From assembly GCF_047030795.1 (NCBI RefSeq), contig NZ_JBKYIC010000001.1: DNA of 64,000 nt; one strand, 5' to 3'. The stretch is from Frisingicoccus sp902471845 (GTDB lineage Bacteria > Bacillota > Clostridia > Lachnospirales > Lachnospiraceae). This document shows positions 59,519 to 64,000 of this stretch, in pieces; within the stretch, counting starts at the first letter, position 1, and each line of letters opens with the position of its first letter. The translations under genes and the position numbers were made by a program. The notes below the pieces were generated by a model. The model was given only the letters and a program-made list of their open reading frames with translations, searched no databases and was not told the origin of the DNA.

Positions 59519-60439
59519 ATGGAGCAACAATTGATACCATTAACACAATTGAACCTGACGAACCGGTTTTTATTCGATGAGGTTATGGATGATTATCAGA
59601 CGCATCAGGATGTGCTCAGTATTATTTTGGAAAGAAATGTCCCGCTGTTGGAGAAGAACGTTACGGAAAAGGAACATCGTGTATCTCCACTGGCTCGCTC
59701 TGTGCGAATGGATGTTTTTGCAATAGACGAATATAACACGGCTTATAATACGGAAATGCAGCCTAAAAAGCGTAAGGATCTTCAAAAACGCAGTCGCTAT
59801 TATCAATCCTTAATGGATACCTCCCTTTTGGAGTCGGGGGTTCCGGATTACAATCTACTGAATGACAGTTATATTATTTTGATTATGACATCAGATCTTT
59901 TTGGATATGAAAGATACTTATATACTTTCAAACCCGAATGCCAGGAAGTTTCTGGATGTATACTGGAAGATGGTGCGACACGGATATTTTTGAACACAAA
60001 GGGAACCAACAGAGATGAAGTCTCCAAAGAACTTGTTGATTTTCTGCGTTATGTTGAAGATTCGACGGATGAGACGGTGGCTTCAATCGATAGTGAGCGT
60101 ATTCATCGGATACATCATCGGGTATGTAAGGTTCGAACAAATGAGCAAGTCGGGGTGAAATATATGCAGGCTTGGGAAGAAAGAATTTATGATAAGGAAG
60201 AGGCTCGGGCAGAGGGCCTTGCAGAAGGAAGAGCAGAAGGCCTTGCGGAAGGAGCCTGTATTCAAACAATTTCTCTGGTGAAAAGGAACTTGTCCAGAGG
60301 CATGGCGGTATCCGATATCGTAGATTTTTTGGATAAGGATGGAGAAGAGATTGAAAAGATCGCAGATATCATAGGACGATATCCGGAGGCAGATGCAGAA
60401 GAACTTTACGCGTTAGTGTATCCTGTTACAAAAGAATAG
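59519..60439 (+). CDS. Rpn/PD-(D/E)XK nuclease-family transposase-like protein
   Basis: A 306-residue protein of the Rpn / PDDEXK_2 group. The nuclease core lies near residues 50-105: RMDVFAID then YNTEMQ (the D...E-x-Q triad of the fold), with RSRYYQSLMD after it. The C-terminal part has a short repeat EGLAEGRAEGLAEG near residues 225-238 and a helical tail. Rpn proteins promote recA-independent recombination and some act in phage defence; they are not strictly transposases. ATG 59519 has AAGGAG at 9 nt; ATG 59513 is too close to it. Confidence 0.82.
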   Translation: MEQQLIPLTQLNLTNRFLFDEVMDDYQTHQDVLSIILERNVPLLEKNVTEKEHRVSPLARSVRMDVFAIDEYNTAYNTEMQPKKRKDLQKRSRYYQSLMDTSLLESGVPDYNLLNDSYIILIMTSDLFGYERYLYTFKPECQEVSGCILEDGATRIFLNTKGTNRDEVSKELVDFLRYVEDSTDETVASIDSERIHRIHHRVCKVRTNEQVGVKYMQAWEERIYDKEEARAEGLAEGRAEGLAEGACIQTISLVKRNLSRGMAVSDIVDFLDKDGEEIEKIADIIGRYPEADAEELYALVYPVTKE

Positions 60440-60463
60440 GTGAATGAATATACAAAAGATAAA

Positions 60464-60507
60464 AAGACGAAATCAATCGGTGAGGATTCATTTCGTCTTA
60501 TTTTTTA
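60464..60507. terminator. Bidirectional terminator between Rpn and ABC-F genes
   Basis: AAGACGAAAT (60464-60473) pairs with ATTTCGTCTT (60490-60499), T run on the plus strand after it and on the minus strand before it. Confidence 0.88.
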
Positions 60508-62058
60508 GATGATTTTTGTGGACCATTCCTGACAGTTCCATACTTGGGTGACCACGTCCTGATAAAATTCCGGTTCATGACAGATAAGAAGGATGCTGCC
60601 TTTATAGTCCTGCAGGGCACGTTTTAATTCATCTTTAGCGTCTACGTCCAGATGATTCGTCGGCTCGTCCAGAAGAAGAATGTTTGTCTCTTTGTTGATG
60701 ATTTTGCAGAGACGGACTTTGGCCTGTTCACCGCCGCTTAAAACGCGGACCTGGCTTTCGATATGCTTTGTCGTCAGACCACATTTGGCGAGGGCAGAGC
60801 GGATTTCATACTGGGTATAGGAAGGAAAGTCTTTCCAGAGTTCTTCGATGCAGGTCGTCCGGTTATCTTTTTCACCTTCCTGTTCAAAGTAACCGATATA
60901 TTGATAATCGCCAAGCTGGACTTTACCTGAATAGGCCGGAATGAGTCCGAGAATACTCTTTAAGAGGGTTGTTTTGCCGATACCATTGGCTCCGGTGAGG
61001 GCAATTTTGTCTCCCCGCTCCATGCGGATATTTAACGGACAAGTTAATGGTTCATCATAGCCGATGACCAGGTCGTCGGTTTCAAAAATCATTTTGCCGG
61101 AAGCACGGGCTGTTTTAAAGTTAAATTCCGGCTTCGGTTTTTCCTTTGCAAGTTCAATAATGTCCATATTATCCAGTTTTTTCTGACGGGACATGGCCAT
61201 GTTCCGGGTGGAGACCCGGGCTTTGTTACGGGCAACAAAGTCTTTCAGAGCACTGATTTCCTGCTGTTGGCGGTTATAAGCAGCTTCGAGCTGAGCCTTT
61301 TTCATTGCATAAACTTCCTGGAATTTGTCATAATCTCCCGGATAACGGTCAAGATTCTGATTTTCCATGTGATAAATCAGGTTGATGACACTGTTTAAGA
61401 ATGGGATATCGTGGGAAATTAAAATAAAAGCATTATCATAGTCGTTCAGATAGCGTTTCAGCCACTCAATATGCTGTTCATCCAGATAGTTGGTCGGCTC
61501 GTCCAGGAGAAGGATATCCGGCTTTTCAAGAAGCAGTTTTCCAAGAAGAACTTTGGTTCTCTGGCCGCCGGAAAGTTCCGTAACATCCCGGTCAAGACCG
61601 ATTTCCGTCAAGCCAAGAGCACGGCCGATTTCTTCCACTTTTGTGTCAATCTGATAAAAGTCATGTTGTTCCAGCAGGTCCTGAATCGTTCCGGTTTCTT
61701 CCAGAAGTTTTTCCATTTCCTCTGGTGAAGCTTCTGCCATGCTTTCAAACATCTGATTCATATTTTCTTCCATTTCATATAAGAATTGAAAAGCAGATTG
61801 AAGAACGTCCCGAATCGTCATCCCTTTTTCAAGCACGGCATGCTGGTCCAGATAGCCGACACGGACATTTTTCGCCCATTCGACAGTTCCTTCATCAGGC
61901 ATGAGTTTTCCGGTAATAATATTCATAAACGTTGATTTTCCCTCGCCATTGGCACCGATGAGGCCAATATGTTCCCCTTTCAGCAGACGAAAGGATACAT
62001 TATTAAATATAGCCCGGTCACCAAAACCGTGACTCAGATTTTTTACATTTAAAATCAT
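60505..62058 (-). CDS. ABC-F family ATPase
   Basis: A 517-residue soluble twin-ABC protein that acts on ribosomes rather than transporting. Domain 1 has GANGEGKST, LSGGQRTKVLLGKLL and LLLDEPTNYLD. A linker of about 80 residues (the P-site tRNA interaction motif, KKAQLEAAYNRQQQEISALK) follows. Domain 2 has GANGIGKTT, LSGGEQAKVRLC and LLLDEPTNHLD. It seems closest to the YkpA/YbiT subgroup, judging by the linker and C-terminus; antibiotic-resistance ABC-F types are less likely but not excluded. Confidence 0.94.
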   Translation of the reverse strand: MILNVKNLSHGFGDRAIFNNVSFRLLKGEHIGLIGANGEGKSTFMNIITGKLMPDEGTVEWAKNVRVGYLDQHAVLEKGMTIRDVLQSAFQFLYEMEENMNQMFESMAEASPEEMEKLLEETGTIQDLLEQHDFYQIDTKVEEIGRALGLTEIGLDRDVTELSGGQRTKVLLGKLLLEKPDILLLDEPTNYLDEQHIEWLKRYLNDYDNAFILISHDIPFLNSVINLIYHMENQNLDRYPGDYDKFQEVYAMKKAQLEAAYNRQQQEISALKDFVARNKARVSTRNMAMSRQKKLDNMDIIELAKEKPKPEFNFKTARASGKMIFETDDLVIGYDEPLTCPLNIRMERGDKIALTGANGIGKTTLLKSILGLIPAYSGKVQLGDYQYIGYFEQEGEKDNRTTCIEELWKDFPSYTQYEIRSALAKCGLTTKHIESQVRVLSGGEQAKVRLCKIINKETNILLLDEPTNHLDVDAKDELKRALQDYKGSILLICHEPEFYQDVVTQVWNCQEWSTKII

Positions 62059-62115
62059 ATAAACACCTTTTCCTTCGCAGAATTACGGACTTATTATATC
62101 GGATAAGTTCAGGCT

Positions 62116-62143
62116 TTGCAAGTGGCGAAATGAATGGTATCAT
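62116..62143 (+). promoter_or_regulatory. Promoter of the ArsC-like/adenosine deaminase pair
   Basis: TTGCAA (62116-62121), 16-bp spacer, TATCAT (62138-62143); start about 25 nt before the RBS CAGGAGG. A moderate match. Confidence 0.5.
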
Positions 62144-62174
62144 AGGGATAATAATATTATTCAGGAGGAAGACT

Positions 62175-62528
62175 ATGAATCGTTTATTTGTTGAATATCC
62201 AAAATGCTCGACATGCAGAAAGGCAAAGAAATATTTAGAGGAACATCAGGTGGCATTTGAGGACAGACATATTGTTGAAAACAATCCGACAGCGGAAGAA
62301 TTAAAAGAGTGGATTGGCCGAAGCGGCCTTCCGGTGAAAAAGTTTTTTAATACAAGCGGTAAAAAGTATAAAGAAATGGAATTAAAAAACAAGCTGCCGG
62401 AGATGAGTGATGAGGAGCAGATTGCACTGCTGGCCAGTGATGGTATGCTTGTAAAACGTCCGATTGTTGTGGAGAATCATCGGGTACTGGTTGGTTTTAA
62501 AGAAGCGGAATGGACGTTTGAAGATTAA
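62175..62528 (+). CDS. ArsC/Spx-family thioredoxin-fold protein
   Basis: A 117-residue thioredoxin-fold reductase of the ArsC/YffB type. YPKCSTCRKAKKYL has a CxxC at residues about 10-13, and LLASDGMLVKRPIVV is the conserved C-terminal segment. Whether it reduces arsenate or acts as a general thiol oxidoreductase is open; true Spx would need an RNA polymerase-binding C-terminus, which I cannot confirm. ATG 62175 has AGGAGG at the right spacing. The adenosine deaminase gene follows after 21 bp. Confidence 0.9.
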   Translation: MNRLFVEYPKCSTCRKAKKYLEEHQVAFEDRHIVENNPTAEELKEWIGRSGLPVKKFFNTSGKKYKEMELKNKLPEMSDEEQIALLASDGMLVKRPIVVENHRVLVGFKEAEWTFED

Positions 62529-62549
62529 TTTAGTTTTAGGGGGGATTTC

Positions 62550-63542
62550 ATGGAAATTCCAAAATACGGACTTACAGACCTTCATGTACATCTGGATGGG
62601 TCTTTAAGTTTTGATATGGCCAGAGAACTGGCAAAGATGCAGGGGATGGAGATGAAGTCAGAGGAAGAGTTGAAAAGTCTTATGGTGGCACCGGAAGATT
62701 GTCAGGACTTAAATGATTATCTGACAAAATTTGATTATCCTCTGGAATTGCTTCAGACAGAAGAAGCCATCACATATAGTATTTTTGAACTGTTAAAGAT
62801 TCAAAGATCCCAGGGGCTGACATGTTCAGAGATTCGCTTTGCACCTCAGCTTCATACACGAAGGGGAATGAGGCAGGAACAGGTCGTGGACGCTGCTGTC
62901 CGGGGAATTCAGAGATTTCAGATGGACATTGGCATAAGCGCCGGAAAAAGCAGAGCGTGCAAAGAATTTCATTCTGGTTTGATTCTGTGCTGTATGCGTG
63001 GAGCAGATAATCAGGCTATGAATATGGAAACGGTGGAAGTTGCCGGGGAATTTTGGAGAAAAGGTGTGGTCGCGTTGGACTTGGCCGGCGCTGAGGCGCT
63101 TTTCCCTACGAAAAACTTTGAAGGCCTGTTCCGGGAGGCGGGAAGAAAAGGAATCCCGTTTACGATTCATGCCGGGGAAGCTGCCGGGCCGGAGAGTATA
63201 TGGAAAGCCCTGGAATTTGGCGCGTCACGGATTGGCCATGGGGTGCGGTGCCTGGAGGATAAAGTTCTTGTTCGGCGTCTCGCTAAGGACGAAATTCCTT
63301 TAGAATTGTGTCCGACAAGCAATGTGAATACTAAAATTTTCAAAAATATCACAGACTATCCAATCTTGCGGCTTCTTAACGAAGGTATAAAAGCGACAAT
63401 CAATACAGACAATATGACGGTGTCAAATACGACGCTCCGGGATGAAATTCAATTGGTGGCAGATACCTTTCATATGAGCGAGGCGGAGATAGGCCAGCTC
63501 ATGAAAAATGCGGATGAAAGCACGTTTCTTCGAATGGAATAG
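62550..63542 (+). CDS. add: Adenosine deaminase
   Basis: A 330-residue zinc amidohydrolase that turns adenosine to inosine. Zinc ligands are in LTDLHVHLDGSLSF (His-x-His) and IHAGEA (His), the conserved helper His in RIGHGVRC, and the final ligand region ATINTDNMTVSNTTL, where a typical Asp-Asp pair reads Asp-Asn. The variant TDN is common in clostridial members as far as I recall. Full length. A terminator lies 18 bp after the stop. Confidence 0.93.
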   Translation: MEIPKYGLTDLHVHLDGSLSFDMARELAKMQGMEMKSEEELKSLMVAPEDCQDLNDYLTKFDYPLELLQTEEAITYSIFELLKIQRSQGLTCSEIRFAPQLHTRRGMRQEQVVDAAVRGIQRFQMDIGISAGKSRACKEFHSGLILCCMRGADNQAMNMETVEVAGEFWRKGVVALDLAGAEALFPTKNFEGLFREAGRKGIPFTIHAGEAAGPESIWKALEFGASRIGHGVRCLEDKVLVRRLAKDEIPLELCPTSNVNTKIFKNITDYPILRLLNEGIKATINTDNMTVSNTTLRDEIQLVADTFHMSEAEIGQLMKNADESTFLRME

Positions 63543-63561
63543 AAGCATTTGGAAAGATTTA

Positions 63562-63610
63562 AAAAGAGCTGATAAAGTCGTTTTAGTAACACTTTATCAG
63601 CTCTTTTGAA
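63562..63610. terminator. Bidirectional terminator between add and DUF4317 genes
   Basis: AAAAGAGCTGATAAAGT (63562-63578) pairs over 17 bp with ACTTTATCAGCTCTTTT (63591-63607). It ends the minus-strand gene as well. Confidence 0.9.
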
Positions 63611-63623
63611 TATCATATATCTA

Positions 63624-64000
63624 TTATTCATCAGACAGTGTGTCATCTGCAACTGTATCTCCTGAGTCGGCATCAGTGGTCTGACGAAAACGCACAGGAA
63701 TCCCGTTGACCTCTACGGCGTCATTGATCTCAATGACGATACAGCGGCGACCGTCGATAATACGAGTGTCGACAAGGTCAGAGCGGGCCGGATTGACCTG
63801 GACGATGACATCCGGAGTTTTGACCTCAAATTTTCGTGTGTTGGCAATGTTGGAGGCCATGAACGGTACGGGCTCCGGGGTGGAGGCCTCATAATGTTTT
63901 TCAAAACTCTCCAGTTTTTCCGGCTGGACGCCGCTGCCGGCCAGCAAATTTTTAATATCCGTCTTGTCGAGAACTAATGGATCCGGTTCTTCCTTTTTTT
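63624..64000 (-). CDS. DUF4317 family protein, 5' end outside window
   Basis: The minus strand is open from 64000 down to a stop at 63624-63626, giving the last 125 codons. The sequence (FEVKTPDVIVQVNPARSDLV, then IDGRRCIVIEI, then VEVNGIPVRF) matches the C-terminal part of the DUF4317 family, usually about 400 residues and of unknown function. The C-terminal tail is acidic (TDADSGDTVADDTLSDE). Confidence 0.78.
   Translation of the reverse strand, partial: KKEEPDPLVLDKTDIKNLLAGSGVQPEKLESFEKHYEASTPEPVPFMASNIANTRKFEVKTPDVIVQVNPARSDLVDTRIIDGRRCIVIEINDAVEVNGIPVRFRQTTDADSGDTVADDTLSDE

Noticed and set aside
60220..60262. CRISPR-like or tandem DNA repeat
   Set aside because: The repeated sequence codes for EGLAEGRAEGLAEG in the Rpn-type protein; there are no spacers.

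Overview
The window looks like a chromosomal segment of an anaerobic, low-to-medium GC Firmicute of class Clostridia, most likely a Lachnospiraceae gut commensal. The support is the gene set and order (ispF-cysS-mrnC-rlmB-sigH, groESL under a CIRCE element, glyQS next to pyruvate phosphate dikinase, an M16C peptidase, a DUF4317 gene), strong Gram-positive Shine-Dalgarno sites, and TTGACA/TATAAT promoters with 17-bp spacing. The family assignment is inference from gene content; no rRNA is present. No prophage, insertion sequence, rRNA operon or CRISPR array is visible.

Layout. 1-1.5 kb: end of a tRNA cluster (Val, Met) and a small accessory pair (DUF4869-like protein and P-loop protein). 1.6-7.8 kb: a tightly overlapping housekeeping operon ispF - GCS2 ligase - ATP-grasp ligase - cysS - mrnC - rlmB - sigH. 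The two ligases occupy the place that gltX and cysE hold in Bacillus. 7.9-10.6 kb: tRNA-Thr, a stand-alone EF-Tu domain-2 protein, a DUF3783 protein and glnS. 10.7-24.2 kb: groESL, guaB, a membrane-anchored amidase, an M16C peptidase, era, recO, glyQS and ppdK. 24.4-30.0 kb: a potassium module in which KtrB/KtrA-type uptake genes are followed by KdpD/KdpE, without kdpFABC. 30.1-31.8 kb: an AraC regulator with an EamA exporter.

32.0-35.9 kb is a cyclic-di-GMP control unit: a GEMM-I riboswitch with an overlapping terminator precedes a membrane EAL protein with a degenerate GGDEF motif, followed by a membrane diguanylate cyclase. 36.0-38.5 kb is a polar amino-acid ABC importer with a short hairpin leader, followed by a cytidylate-kinase-like gene. 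39.05-39.7 kb is a graveyard of a two-component system and an ABC ATPase. 39.8-45.0 kb is a BlaI/BlaR1 beta-lactam-sensing system whose visible non-self target is a three-repeat lipoprotein: TACA-N2-TGTA operators sit at both promoters. A two-gene ABC exporter follows.

47.9-53.5 kb is a five-gene polyamine operon (speA-type decarboxylase, SpeE-like aminopropyltransferase, agmatinase, carboxyspermidine-type dehydrogenase and decarboxylase) behind a 0.4-kb untranslated leader. 53.5-56 kb pairs an HxlR regulator with a divergent flavin-binding protein gene, a zinc macrodomain gene and a class M sirtuin gene; this looks like a redox-linked reversible ADP-ribosylation module. The rest (56-64 kb) holds an RluA pseudouridine synthase, an ABC-class ATPase, ferritin, an Rpn/PD-(D/E)XK protein, an ABC-F ATPase, an ArsC-like reductase, adenosine deaminase and a partial DUF4317 gene.

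The best candidates for new biology are the BlaI-controlled repeat lipoprotein, the GCS2/ATP-grasp ligase pair, the SirTM-macrodomain-HxlR unit without its usual lipoyl carrier genes, the riboswitch-governed PDE/DGC pair, and two structured leaders of unknown class (36.0 kb and 47.6 kb).
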